Assembly (NCBI GenBank): GCA_014706295.1
Contig: JACSVZ010000001.1
Span: forward strand, 80,288,237-80,352,236
Length of the DNA: 64,000 nucleotides
Source: Lycocorax pyrrhopterus obiensis
Lineage: Eukaryota > Chordata > Aves > Passeriformes > Paradisaeidae
Reading direction: 5' to 3'
Both the position numbers and the translations under genes were made by a program. The notes beneath the pieces were generated by a model. The model ran no database searches and was not told where the DNA came from. It was given only the letters and a program-made list of their open reading frames with translations. Positions 26,301 to 41,300 of the stretch are shown piece after piece (position 1 is the first letter of the stretch; every line of letters starts with the position of its first letter).

Positions 26301-29300
26301 TGCTTAACATGGCATACGAGTGCTGTTGCCAAGTGGTTCCTAGAGGTGGCTGAGAGCTGCTGCCACTTCAGTAACCAGGACAGCTCCAGCTCTTCCCTTT
26401 GAAAATGCAACATGTAGGGGGGTCCCTGGGCAGGGGAGCTCCAGGGTGTTATCCTCGAGCCTGATGGAAATCCCAGGTTCTCCCACCTAAACGGAATTAA
26501 TATCCCAAGCAAGAAAGACGAGAATATATAGGAAGAGCTCAGTGTTTCTTTGGACAAACAACTGCTTCAGGAAGGCTTTTAGGAACAAGCAAAAAGTCTT
26601 CAGGGGATGGAAAAATCCTGATATGTCAGGAAATGTAGGAACAGGGAAGATTTGCCAACTATTCAAACTTAGTTGCAAATTGCAAAGCATGTGAAGTAAA
26701 AGGTTCTTTTACATGTACATACAAGTCAGTAGGATAGAAAAGAAGTATAAACATGGTTCCAGGATTAAATATTTGGTTTGTGTTAGATTTCAGTGAGGCA
26801 GATAGAAGGGCAGTGGCAAGATGAATGATGGGGGAGTGTGGTTTAAAAGCAACCTTTAGTGTTGGCAAGGTGGAAGTGGACCCAACTTACCTGACCCTCC
26901 TGGCTTGAGCCAGTGTCTGTGCTGGAGTGCAGCATAAAGGCATATGGAATCCAGGATTTTCCTGGTATTTATAGACCTACCCAATCAGGGTGATCCCGTG
27001 AGAGGGGAAATACCCATGAAAATGAGGGACATAATTTGCTCCTCATCCTCCCATGCCAGTCTCCTTCTTTAGTACAAGTCTCAATCCTGTACAAAGTTAC
27101 TAAAGCAAATAGGAAAAAAATATGTATTACATGATATCACCAGAAGTAGGTCATGCTAGACTAATGTAGTGGTCTTCTGTTGATTAGAAGCTGCTACAGT
27201 GTCCTCTTCCAAAAGCTTTGAATGAACTAAAACTGTACTGTAGTCATTAAACATCTGAAGTAACACCAAAGGTTGAACTTGACACTGCAAGTCAATGCAA
27301 ATTAAATGTTTGTATTTACTAACATCAAATGTTCTATATATCAAAAAGTTTAACTGGGTTTGAAAATTATTTAGGCGAATTCATAACAGAAAAATTAAAC
27401 ACCACCTGTAAATATGAAATAGCAGCACCTCTCAATATAGTTTCTGTATGGTTTCCTGGCTGTTACATGTCTCCCATTGTCCCCTAGCAGCGACAGGTTA
27501 CTGGGCAGGAGGGACCTTTGATCTGACACGATTTGTCTGTTTTTCTGTTACTGTTAATTACAGTGATTCAGAACTGATGAGAATGGGAATTTTGGTGGGC
27601 CATGCTGAAAGGAGAAGTCTCTGTGCTGAGAGGAGAATACAAGTGGTAAATGTTGTTGCTCCAGGGAGAGAGGGACATTTCATGGAGAGCTGGGAGACCT
27701 TGAGCACTGGCATATTTAAAGTGGTGTGAAATCCAGTGGTGTGAAATGTGAGAGTTACAGGCTTGGCTGTTTGTTACTCATCACTTTTAATAAGAGCAGC
27801 TCCTTGGAAGGAGCAGGGAGAAGGATGTCGATGCAGGAGGACCAGCAGCTTACTCGTCACCCTACAGGGTTGTGGTGTTGGAGAGGAGGGAAGCTGGGAA
27901 GGATAGACCGTAATTAAACAGGCACAGAGGAGTGCTGGCTGGGTGCTGGGAGAAAGGGCATACTGATTTTGCAGAAGGAAACTAAAAAAGTTTGCTTTTA
28001 TAATCCAGCAGAAACAAAGGCTGAGAGGGGATATGATCCGTGTCTATAAATACATCTCATGGTAAGAGCCAGTGAGGAAGAATTAGCTCAAGAGTAGATG
28101 GATGTAATATGGTCATAAATACATTTAGGCTGGAAAACTGAAGTGTCCACAGGTACAAGGATCTGGAAGAGTTCGTTCTAGGTCTGATGCTGCCAAAAAA
28201 AGCACCCACTTTCAAGATAGAAAAATGTGCGAACATCATTAAATGGTGTGGTGCTCACAATAGCTCTAGCCCAGGCTGAGGGAGTTGAGGGCATATCCAA
28301 AAAAAAAAAAAAAAAAAAAAGACACACTTTCGTTCACGTTGTTGTTCTGTGTGGGTAAGAAAGTAGCCCAAAAGTGAACCAAAAATAGTTTAATGTCAGG
28401 TCTCATAAGCCCATGTAAGGCAAAATATGTGTCACCATGAGTCATGAAGATGCATGGAGATGCTGTTACCTGCACTGTAAAATTCAAGAGGCCTTTCAAG
28501 GATATCTCAACTATTTTGAGGGAAGTCATCCTGGTTCAATCTCTTCTGAGCGTAGGCAAATCAAAGTTAATATGCCTTTGCTTGGAAAACACCCTGGGTT
28601 TTCCACAATGCAGCATCTTTTTTTCTGAGTTGAATAGTCTAGTTGGCTTTGGAAATAGTCTAGTTGTCACCGAGAATCTTAATTTGTAAAATCAAATTAT
28701 GTCTTCTATAGTTTGATGCCTCTTAATAATAATCTCTCTTCACATTGTAGGAAATGTGAGGGGCTGCCTAGATGGCTTTAAATCTCCAATGTGTTTCTTC
28801 CTAAAGGAGTTCTCAAAATGATTTGCAAAGTCTGTAATGAAAAATCAACTCTGTTTGCATTGGTTCTAATATTAGCAACATTCTGTTGTGTAAAGCATTG
28901 TGTCTGCCTTCAGTGTTTGTGTCTTCCAGTCCCCTGGAGCGCTGGTGAAACATGGTGAAACCAGCTCAGGTCACTCCTCCAACTAATTCCGAATGCACAG
29001 CTGGGGAGACAAGGTGGATTTTTTTAGGATCCAAATATGTAAAGCTATAGACCAAGAGCAACAAACAAAACTTTTTAGGGCAGTTAAAGTCGACAGCAAT
29101 AGGCTCCTCACTCTTATAATTAATTCTTACTTCTTCTTGAAAGATTTGATAAAAAAACTCCCAACAGACTAACAACTAAGAACAGGGTTCTTTCCTGTGA
29201 AATAAATGCAGTGAAAATCCAGAGCTGACTGGTTTCTCTCCTTCCCCGTCCTCACAAGTGTTTCAATAATTTGTATCTTTTCAGAATCTGATCCATTTAA

Positions 29301-32300
29301 CTGACTGTTCTCCCATCCCCTGTGTAATTACAGTCTTTGTGTCCTGAAATCAAAGGACGGTATTGCTCTTTGCACATGTATGCTGGTCCTGAGGCTTCCT
29401 GGGCTCTCCTACTTTTGCCTTAAAAACTACTGTAAAGAAATTTCCTTGTGTTTTCCTAGTTTTACAGGCTGAAAATGAGATGGCAGAACTATTAAATTTT
29501 CATTAGACCTGTAATGAGAGTGGCATGAGTGAAATGAACCTCTGGTGAACGATGCTGTTTTGCAATGAAAAGCTGCAAGAGGTGGCCTCGTAGCAACCAT
29601 GCTCGTTTAGAATACTCATTCTATTTGAAAAAACAAAAGCAAAAACACGGTCTTCCCTGAATTACAGGGAGAGAATGGAGGTGAGAAAGGAAAGAAGGTG
29701 GGCAGGAGGATTTTCTTCAAAAGAAACGTTGAGGTTTAGTGTTGGGACTGGGTTAGCCAAGTGTGGAGGTTGTCCTCTGCTAAGACTTACTTCTGCTCGT
29801 AGGAGTGGAGCATTGCATTAGCCAAATCACAGGCTGTGGTTTGGAGATGTGGACTCTGTGAACATTTGCTTTAAACTTATGCATATTACTTAATTAGGGC
29901 TTCAAATCTCACATCTCTTTAAATGGCAGTGTTTTGAAATCTGAAAAAAATAATATGGTTCATTAAGCATCCTTGGTTTTTCCTCTCTCCCACATTGGTG
30001 AGGGAGCTGCTAATAGTCATTTAGTTCTTTATTTGAACCTTTTTTTTCTGGCTAGGGAGATTTGAGAGAGAGAGAAGATAGTCGTATAATTCTACCCTGG
30101 CTGTGCATAGCTGGGGTCTGGAGATTTTATTATCAGATTTCCATTTATAGGGCTGGAGGATAAGGAGGGATCTCGAGCATAGTTTGCATGGCCAGGCTGA
30201 ATATTGGCTTTTTGTCTAAGTGGGTCAGGATGGACCGGGGGGAAATGGGGCATTTTCAGTAGAAAAGAAACTTGAATTGTCAGGAGGGAGACCTCAGTTA
30301 ATGAGAAATCGCACCTCATCAGCTTTGGAAAAACCTGTTTGGAAATAATTTATGCTGTTTAATTTCTCTGTTCTTTGCAGGTGTTCGTGTTTGTGTGCAG
30401 AGGTCCTTCCCATTGTTGTCTCTGCAGCCCAGCCTGGTAGTCTTTGTGCTTTGAGTAGAAGGTGTAGGGAACGTAATGCAGATGAGTCAAATTGTGAAAT
30501 GCCACTACAGGGAGGTAGGGATACTCTCCACAAACACTTTTTTTTCTGATTGTTTGCCTCTCAGTCAGTCCATGAAATACAGTACAGATAGTTCAAGAAA
30601 TTTTATGCAGTTCTTGGTATGCCATCCTGGGCAGACCGGTGTTACTGATAATAGGAGAGGCCATGATCAAGGGGTATTAATTTTAAATGTCTCTCTTAAC
30701 CACTAGTTTCAAATTTGTATTATAGGATGCTTCTTGCATATCAGACATTAGATAACTATCACTTGGGGCAAAATACTGGTATAGATGGTAGTTAATATTA
30801 TGTGTTTATGAAGCTGAAAAACTATTTTGTTCCTGTTACAGACCGTATCAACCATTGATTTACTCAAATATCTTCATTCTCACATCTTACTTGAAATGAA
30901 AGGAAGGTGTTTTGAAGCATGGGCTTTTTTCTTGTAGGGCATAATCTTTGTGGCAGTCATGGACTTAAGTTAGGGAGAGGCTGAACAGGGTGTAAGTGAT
31001 GGTGCTCAGGATAGGAGACAGAAGTCAGTGCTCTTAATCTAGCAAGACATCTTAAATCTTTCCTGAATGTCTCTGGTTACCTGAATTAAGGTAAGATAAA
31101 TAAACAGATACAGCCTCCTGATTAAACACCTTTTGTTGTTAATGACTCTCATATTACTCTCAAGGAAAGCATCTTGTTTTGTTAGACCGGCAATGGATTT
31201 CTGATGGATTCTGAGCTCAGCCCCCAACCTATTGAACTTGGTAATAGTGTGAGGCTACCTGCAGTCCCCATCCTCAGGGGATCAGGTGGTAAAAAATAAT
31301 AATGGAGTGGAATATGAAGTATTCCTGGCTTCGTGTGTTGGGAGTAGGCTGGAACAGAAGTAGTAAGTCTTTATCACAAGGGAATATGGTGTGGTCAGTG
31401 TGTGGACCACCCTTTGGCTTGTGGTTTAAATCTTCCAACATATACAAATGTTAGGGTAACAGGTATGAAAGCCAGAAGGAATCGCATTCTTGAAAATTCT
31501 TTGGAGTCATAGGTCTCTCTTATCTCTGCAAGTGCAAAACACATTTGGAAGAAAAGTGAAAGGTAACTTGAAATTCAGGTTTTCATCTATTCAGAATGGG
31601 CAATAATCAATACAGTCAATATGTCTCAGTTGCTGCAGTTTGGAATCAAACTGTGTAATTGTGTATCTGTTTTAAAGCATATTAAATTTTAAATTAGTTT
31701 TGTCATGAAACTGGAGAGAAATGTAAATTCTTTCAGAGTCATTTGACACTTTATAGGATGGATTAAAATTGTTCCTTAGAAAGGAGGAATGGTTGCAAGA
31801 ATGACTCCTCACTTAACATTTTCAAATGAAAAATTCATGCTTATGAGCAATTGCGCATAACTTCAGTAAAACAAAGTTATGTTAATGACAGTGAGGGAGT
31901 ACAAACTGTCTTGGTGTAAACCATTGTAGAGCAGTACACAGCTGCTTACTCAAAATCATCTTTTATTTGTCTCTGGGCAGTTTATTATTGCATTGGATTT
32001 GCTCTGGCTGATACTAACAAAACAATTGAAAGCCAGCATATGTTCTCTCCTCTGTATGAATTCTGCAGTTAAAAACTGTTTAATAAGACAGTATCTTCAC
32101 AGTGTTGCACCTAATTTAATAGCACGTGCTTGTAAATATGTTTAATATCTCCTGCTTTAGCATGTGGTAAAGGGAATATAGTTACATTATTCTCTAAATG
32201 TATCTGGAGGGGTTTTGGCCATATGGTTCTAAATCTGTTTTAAAGTAATTATGCCTATTAACTAAAAAAATAAAAAATATTCCCCTCTGAGTTGATTGAC

Positions 32301-35300
32301 ATTCCTCTCAGTAAAGCACCCTCATTGCTGATTAGAGGTGTGGAAATAGTAATTTGTTCTAGCATTTAGAAATTTGATTAGACCTCTAATGAAATGGAGC
32401 TCCTACATGCTGTCTAAATATTCTACCTGACACCAGCTGGATCTCATCCAGTGTGGAAGAACACTGGAAATGTTACTTTACTACAATATATTTTGTGTCT
32501 TGAAGTCAATGTGCTGCCTGCATGCAAATACCCACTGGCTATTCAGCAGGCAGAGCAAACCTTGAGCCTCCCTGGAAATCGGTATCAGGATGTGATTATT
32601 CCAGTGAGCACTGATTGCCTGACTGCAATATCTGGCTTAGAGTTAGAAAATTAAAGCAGCTCTTTATAGAGAAGCACCCATACTACAGCTCTGTAATCTG
32701 GACTTCAGGTGGTTGTGCACATATGTTATACACGACATGGCGTGTGTATGTGAGGTAGAAACATGCTGAAGTTCCCAATTTGTCCCTGCTGTTGTCTAGT
32801 AATAAGGTGACAACAGCACACTGTAAATAAGAATTTAAAGTTAAAGCACCACAATCCTCTCCCCGTTATGAGGAGGCGTCTTCAGTTCCCTCCGAAAGCT
32901 GATTGCAACACCCATTACGTGCAGTGGCAGCTGTTTGAGCACCCATATTTTAAGTCCTCTTTAATTCAGTTGCAGCCATTTTCACTCCAGACCACTATGG
33001 CTGGAAAACTCTAAATTGGGACTCTGTTAGTATCCTGTAGTGGAAACTTCCAGTCCCTAGTGGTAGGAGACATATCAAAACACTTGAGAACAATTGAGGT
33101 GCATGGTGTTCATTGGTCAACAGTTCATTTTGACTGATTGCCTTCTGCCTCTGAAATCCAGAAGACAGGCTCTAATGCATCTCACTAGAATCAGACGTGG
33201 CCTTTTGTGTTCTTCCTTGTTTTTTGTTTTTAGTTCTGTTTCTCCACCATATTTAATATTTTTACATTTTGCAGTCACCACATTTAAACAAATGCAGTGG
33301 AAAGGTTGAACCAGAAAAACTCCCAACTAGTTTATGCCATATTAATGCTTCAGAAATTATTTTCATCTTCTTGTTCCCTCCAGAAAACCCAAACAAACTG
33401 TTCAATTACATTAGTATTTTAAGTTTTGCGTTACTGGGGAAAGACTGGATGAGGCGGCAACATTGAGGGGCATTCAAGTAGAATCTGCTTTGAAATAAGT
33501 GACTTTTATTCCAGCAATTTAAAACTTGTCTTGCTTCTGTGCTGGTGCTTGACAAGTAGTTAGGAGGAAAGGTGTGTTGGTTGAAAAGGTCAACTTAACG
33601 TAATTAAAGGTTGAAGGAGCCTGCAGCTGCCATTGTAGTTCTTCGGGAGAGATGGAGCTTGGTGCCTCTTCCACCTGGGCAGAATCCAAGAGGAAGGAGA
33701 GCAGGCTGCAGCCATGGAGGGTATGCTGGAACCATCTTTCACACGTGGCTTAGAAAAGCAAGAGGGGAGTGGAGGTGGAAGGAGGGTCTCCCTCCATGCC
33801 CCTGCTCTTTAGGCCACGTATGCAAAAGGTATTAGATAAAGGTGTAGTTAGTTGACCTATTTATCCAACAAAAACTTGCCGTACAAGCAAAAGCAGTTTG
33901 ACTATCCAGTGCTGTTGCTGTTTGGTATGGGACACTCCTTTGAGTTAAGCTGTGCCTCATGAATACATAGAGGCAGCATCCAGCCATCCAAAATGATTAA
34001 TTTGTCTTGTTTGAGAAGGTAGGTCTGTGGCGTCAGTTCTTATTTCCCAAAGTTGGACAAAAAATTGCATGGTCTAACTTCTGTCTGTACAGAGGTAGAG
34101 CTGTTGCAAGTAAAAGCTGTGAATGTGTCTCTTAGGAGCTGGGCTTATTCTGACGAAAAGGTCTCGGTCTGGGTTTGGAGACTTCATTAAGAAAAAGGGC
34201 AAGTCGACTGGAGGGCAATGGAGAACCTTATTAGGCAGTGCATGTTAAGCACTCTTCCATAGCTACAGAAGTCTTTATTCAAGCAGGGTATAAAATAAGT
34301 GAGTTTTTTATTTCTTTATTACTTGCTGGTGCTTTTTTTTGTAGAGTCGTTAAGCCACCAAACTGTAGCGAAAGCCCTCTTAGTAAAAGTGTAGGCAGTG
34401 ATCTGAGAAAATGGTAGCACCTGCCAGCAGAGGCTCGAGGTAAATCTGAAGTTCTGTCAATCTGCTGGCCTGGGTGGCTGGAGAGAGCAGGAGTAGCTGA
34501 TCTGTCTCTGGACAAGTCCTGTATTTACATGCAATAAATCTTCTCTAACAGTTAGGAGTTTTAATTTTTGAGAATCAGCATCTCTTTTAAGCTCCATCAT
34601 GAAAATACATTTGTATCTTAAGTCTTTGCTGCCACCAGCTCAGCTACATTAAGTCAGTGTGTTTTGGAGATTGTATCTCACTAATGACTCACTTTGGTAA
34701 GATGTAGCTTAAGATGCAAAATGTTCTTAAAAAAAAAAAAAGAAAAGAAAAAAGAAGAAAGGGGAAGAAACTGCCTGACTGCAAGTATTCTTATGGTCGT
34801 TCCAGCAAGTCGGTGGCTTGCGAATGTGCTACTGAGATGAAGCCTTTCCCCTGTCTCTTGCCCAGACTTTCCCAGACTAATCAAATGTAAAACAGTGTGT
34901 CAGCTCCCTGCTCATTGTAAAACAGTCTCCTGCCTTTGCAAACAAGGCTCCTTGGAGAAATAATTTGTTCTAATTGGTGACCATTTTAGGATTTCATATC
35001 AGGTGAAAAATCAAAAGGGCTAACCAGTGTTTTTCCATCTGTGGCTCTAGCTCCCCTAAGATTTTTCTGGACTTCCTTCAAGGAGACTGTGTAAGAAGAC
35101 TTACTTCAGTAAACTCAGAGGTATGGTGTGGGTGCCACCTCCTTCTGAAAAATGCTTACGAGTCAGCTAATCAAAAGAGGCTTAAACTCCTGCCTTAGAC
35201 AGCAAGGCGCTTGCTCTTGGAAATTGTACCTTTAGGCTAGAGGTAAAGCGTGTTAGTCAGGGAGATTTTATTTTTCGTCTGGCACATTCTCTCTGTTTGA

Positions 35301-38300
35301 GTCATCGACCAAAGAAAGATGGCAAAAAAAGCTGCTTCTCTTAAAGCAGGAGGATATTGCTCCTTTTGGATGTCCAGGAGGACTCTCCCTTCCCTGGCAG
35401 AGCTAGGACAACTGCATCAGCATGCTTTGCATTATTTGAACTGTAGCAAAGATGGTCAGTGATCATCAGCTGTACATAAGCATTTGTCCGAGAAACTTGT
35501 GCCAAGGGGGCTTCTCATTTTCTTTTAAAACCTTTTCAATAGATTAACTTAAAATTTTAAGGAACATCGGCCACAAATTTTGTTTGTTATGAATTAGAAA
35601 CCTCATAACGGGCTCACGTTTTAATATTTTGATGTTGTGTTGAATGTTAACACAAATAGCTTAGTTAAAGTTCTTCATGGTGAGATGGCATAGCCAATAT
35701 GTGCTTATATTCTTCCAGTACCATCTATCTAAACAAGCATCATCTGCCTATCAGGTGAGTAGGGAGGGTTCATAAGTATAATGTCTTTATGTTTTAATGC
35801 TTAGGCATTTTTTTTCTTCACCTTTTTCAAATCTAAATTGAGGGAACTTCTGAAGAGGTGCATTCAGAAAAGGAGAATAATAACACTGGCTTCCTGAAAC
35901 CAGTGTTAGTAAAGAATTGAAGTGTAATATACTCAAGACTCTGAAGTAAATTATATGATACCACCTGTGTTGAGCAGGCAGTGTAGGAATGTGCTCACCC
36001 AGGCACTAAGGAGCTCCATAACATGGCCTGCATCGTCTACACTGGATTAGCACAATGCTTGTTTCTGTAATGGTCCAGTTTAGCTAAAATGCCTCCTTGC
36101 TTGGGGGATGCCAATTCCTGTCTCCGTTAGAAAATAGGTTCCATTTTCAAATAGGACTTACAGAATAAGTAGTATTCTTGAACCAGTCTGTTGCAGATAT
36201 ATGACAGCATTAGGGCAGATACAGTGGGTTGGATTGAAACTCAGACTCCGGTCATCTGACAGTGGCCAAGGGAAGATATTGAAGAAAGAAGACACAAAAT
36301 GGAGCAGTTTGTTATGCTCTCCCACAACACTGTCTCCCAGGCTCCAAGTGTTTGCCATTTGAAAACTTCCTGAGCTGGAGGTGAATTCTCCATATTTAAT
36401 AACCGTTCTTGCATTTCTCTTCCATGAACTCAAACACTTCACTTTTAAACACACACTGGCTTTTAGTCTGTAGCATCTTACAGCAAGGATTTCCACAGCT
36501 TAGTTGCATATTGTGGAAAGGCTAAATACCTCTGCTTGAGCTTGTCACCTGCTGTTTGGTTCACAATCTTTTTATTGGAGGTGTAAAAGCACCCTATGCA
36601 TGGACTGTGACAGCAAGGAGGCAATCAATTAAAATTATTTGACATGCTTGTGAGAGCAATCTCAGGAGTTCAGAGTTGCTGTTTCCAGGACTCAAGCTAC
36701 TGTGTTTCACAATCCTGTTTGAAAAAGATGGCAGAAAACTAGCTGGGACAGCTCCAGTACTGAGCAGAGCACATTTCCCTCTTTAATCTGTGTGAGAGGA
36801 TTTTGTTTTCTGAACTTGGGCAAGTTACTTCCATGATGCTTAAGATAGTTCCTGCACACAGTTTAAAATAACTGCTACGATCATTTGGTACATAAAATGT
36901 GTGGGAAAAGCAGTTTGAAAGCCCCTGCTTGTGCTGTTTGCTTGACTTTCTTATGTCTCTGAATAGAATTTAGTTTTATGTAGTAATTGGTAAGGTGCTT
37001 AGGAGCGTATGTCTGCAGCAGCATTTACTACTGAGCAAATAGATGGTGTTCTAGAAGTTTTTATCAAGCTGAAAACACTACAAGGACACAGACTTTCCAA
37101 GAAGGAGTGTCGGCAGGGACACATGCTAAGTTTATTTCTGGAGTGTGGGGCTTCTGCTCACATACCTATTCCCTGAAATGCAACAAAGAGGCACCTGTGA
37201 TGCACTCCAGGTAGTGAAATGTGCCTCTGCAGTGGGTTTGCTGCTCTTCTGATAAAATTCAGACTTCCCACTTATATGTCCTGATTCAATGGCTGATCAG
37301 GGGAGCAGGCAGAGTGCATCTCCTACGGAATTTTAAAAGAACAGCTACAAGAAGAGTAAGCTGTACAGTGACATTGCAGGGTGAAAAGTAGTGGGAATGC
37401 CTGGGAAGCTGGCCTGTATGGTCTGAAATCTCATAGTTATAGGTCAAACAGGTTTTCACATTGAAAAGGTCCTCAACCTTTGCCTTCTTGAGTTAAACTC
37501 TGTGGTGGATTTACACCACACTTAGTTTGTGAAGATTTTTCAGTGTTTGGTAGCCTGTAAACATGTGGTGTTTGACATTAGTCACGAACATTGCTTGACT
37601 AACACCTCAGGCAGCAAAATACTTTGTGTGGCCGGGAGACCAGTGCAGGAGACCTTGTTGCTTTTGATAGTCTATCATGCAGGTAAGTCGAAGCTGGGAA
37701 GGAAACAATTTTAGTGAGCTGGTGCAGAGGTCAGAGCCCAGCTTCCTCCCCTGCAGCTGTGGAGGGCTGAGATGCTAATCAGAGGAGCATATTGTTATTA
37801 TTTTTTCCATTAAAGTGCAAAGGTAGGACTCCATACTTGCTGTGAGCAGATCTCTTTATGGTACTGTTCACTCCAAGCTGTCAAGCTTCATCTTTTCAAC
37901 TGGAAACTCAGCAGTGGCTGACTTAACATTTGTCAAGCCAGTTTCTCAAGCCAGTTGTGCAGCAGAGTTTCATGTGCCTGCCTGACTTAGGAACTATTTA
38001 CCAAGGACTCCTGCAGAACCAGTGAAGCCAAGGACTTCTTTAAAGCTGACTTGTAGAAGAGCAGTAGTTGTGCTAGTGACTGCAGTGTAGGCATGACTTT
38101 AAGAGTCTTACCTTGGTAAAAATCCAAATCTTAATGTTTTAGGGCACACTGTGCCTAAAATGTCTCTCTCTCTGTGCTTTGTCATAATGAACTCAACGCC
38201 AGTAAGAAAGAGCAGAGATGAGAGAATGCAGCCTTGATGACGGTCCCTAGTTAAAAATTCACCCAGTCTGTTTTTATAGTGACGTGCTATTAAATGCTTC

Positions 38301-41300
38301 TTCTTTTCTATAAACCCTTGGTGATGATGGTCTCTGCTGAAACACTGTAGCACTTGAGGATTTTCTAGCATGAATTGCAGTGGAGTCCTTTCAAGACTTT
38401 CTTTAAAAAATTGTCAGAGTGTTGTGCAGTGTACTACCCTTTTATTAATCAAGTGTTTCAATCATTTAGCATCTTTGAAATATTTCAAAAAACCAAAACC
38501 AAACAACAAAAACCCACCATACCATGGGCCACTTTCTTAACAGTAAGAGGATGCCATTATGCATTTACAGTATGGATGAATACCATTCTATTTTGCTTGC
38601 TTACAAGCGATGTCTTTTTAAACAACACTTCTATTAAAAATTCGGTAGAGCATTCTTGGGAGACAGTTCTGCCAGAGATACATGATGGATTTGCATAACC
38701 CCAGGGGGTCTTTCTCTCTTTTTGTTTTTTAATCTCCGATTGGCAGTATGCCCAATAAATCAAATGTGCGTATGTTTATGAATTGAAGTATTTAACCATT
38801 CAATTACTGTGTTGTAAAGAGGCTGTGCTCTCAGTCATTAATTTAGGTATTAATTCAGGCCTGTCAAAGCAGCTGCTGTTCTATCTGCACTTTCTAGCAA
38901 ACGTTTGTTGTACCTGGTGGCAGTGTTCTGCTGCGTGGATCGAACGGGGAATTCGATACGATCCCTCCGTAGGAGGATGGAGGCCACACGTGTGACCACA
39001 GTCACTGCCCTTGCCCACACTGAGCCTGCAGCCTCCTGAGCACATGGGACCCTTCTGGCAGAGTGAAACCAGGCTTGGTTAGATGGGCTGTGCTCAGGCA
39101 GGACAAGGCAGCCCTCTGCATGGAGGCAGCGGATTAAAGGATATGCTGTGCTGCTTCAGAGAGTCTCCCTGAACACGCAGCGCTCCTGTCCTGGCTGATG
39201 AGGAGGCAGATTAACTCAGTGCATGTTTGGCAACTTAATGGCTAAAGGCTATGTTCTCCAAACTAGATAATACTGGTCTGTCTCGGTATGTCAGATGTGG
39301 GCTAAACCCGAAGGTGGAAGGGAGCCAAGGTACAGATAAAACAAGTCCCAGCTAAAACCACTGAAGTTTTCTAACTGTTGCTCTTAATATCTGGTGCTGT
39401 TGAAACACAGAAAATGCTCTTCTGCCATGCTTGTAGTATATTGAGTCATCAAGGCATTCACTCACAAGGTCTTCTGCCCTGAGGGCAGTTCTTGGGGAGT
39501 GCACAAACTCCAGTGTTACTGTTGGGTGTGCAGGGAGAGAAGGAGGTGAAGTTCTCCGTGGATGAATGAGGGAAGCGTTGTTTCTCTTTTTTTCTATTCT
39601 CCCCATAATTTTGGTTTTGGCTTTTTTGTTTGTTTTTTTGAGGGTTTATTTGAAGGCTGAAGTAGACCAGAAGACCATTTGTTGTCTGCTGGTGATACGT
39701 GTCTTGCTGTTCTTCAGGCCAGTACCTGGTTAGCCATGAAGTCCTGTTAGTCTATGGTGGAAATTCAGGCTTTTCCATGACACAGTTGATCTCATCCTGA
39801 GTTAGACATCCCCTTCCTTTTTTCGTTTTAACCAGCATGCAGCTGGCTAACTCTGATTTAGGTGTCCGTGTTTGGTCAGTTGAGTTTCATCCTTGGTATC
39901 TGAGAACGATTGAGGCATGAACAAGAAGTCAGATTTTGAGGTTTAAATGGAAGTGATTCTCAAGCAACGAGGAAGTAGAAAAAGTAGCTGTTTGTTCTCA
40001 TCCTTTTCGTGTGTTAATAATCAGTGTTTAGGTTTGACTTGGCAGCATTATTTGAGCAGGTTTTCTTGTGAAGGTCTTTCCATTTTTCTAGCCAGGAGCT
40101 TCATCCTTGCTTACCCAGCTACATGTACTCTGAACTTCAGTCAATATTAAGTTACAGGTGTGTCTTTAACTTGATACATTTAGGTCTATTCTGACCAAAA
40201 AAAATTGCGAAATGCAGTTCAGGTTTCTTAAATACAGAAGTGTTTTTCAGCGTACTTGTTACTCTGACGTTTGACTTGCGGTCCTTGTCTGTCTGCTCCC
40301 AGTTGCAGTTGGAGGTTGGTTTTGGTTCATAGGAATGATCTCCAGGACAAGGAGAGAGATACAACAGTAGGAGCAGTAAGGATGCAGACACAGGTTTGCT
40401 GTATGGAAAAGGTGATAAGCTGCTCTGTCAGTAACTTCGTGTTCACTGCTGAGTCTTTCTCCCATAGGCCAAGTGTACAGGATATCTTTCAAAGATCAAG
40501 GAACCATTGTGGAACTTCTGCTGCCTGACCATCCATCTTGGGTTGGGTAGAAATTGCTGACCTTTGGTTTCTAATTAGTGTGGATTGTGTTCTTAATAGC
40601 TGGTGGAGGGATGGGAACTTGGGATAGGCTTCCTTTTATTGTGTGAAATCTAAAAGGGCTGTAACCTGTTACCAGAGCAAAAGCTCTCCATCAATTGTAC
40701 TGCATTGGCTCTCTTCCCAGCTCTTTGCACCACTTCATCAGCTGTGAGGCACAAAGATGCCAAATTCTTAAAGTTAAAAGTTACTGGTTTAAGTATTTTG
40801 AAATGCTGTTCCATTAAAAAAAAGATTTCCTGCTGTTTGGCTTCCTCTGCTAATTTTCATCTTTATGGCTTAGTTCGCATTTTTGGAGTTGGACAGTCTG
40901 TTAAGAGGAAGAAACTGTTGCAAAATCACTTGAAATACCCCTAACAAATGACCGTAGGCTAGGACTTTTGCTTTGTGAACTCTTTAACATTTTGACATTG
41001 TTTGTTCTGAACATTTCTTTTATTGCTTCTGGAGTTACATCCTGGGTTTAATCATAGGAATGGGTCAGCCGTAAGGAGGAGTTCTGCACTGTCAGCAAAT
41101 AAAGTGTTGTGCGTCGCTCAAATCATTGCTCTTCACATTTTTGTCTTCTGGTTTTTCTTTTTCTACAGAAATTGTTTTGAATAACAGGACACCAAGGTTT
41201 ACCCTTCAAATGTGTATCTAAATTTCTGAAGTTGCAATGCAAATTTCATGTGAGATTAATTGGAGATACGTTCTGAAGCTATAAAGCTCCCGATTTTATT

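Noticed and set aside
28299..28320. Poly-A run as the tail of a retroposed gene
   Set aside because: No spliced coding sequence or target-site duplication is visible next to it.
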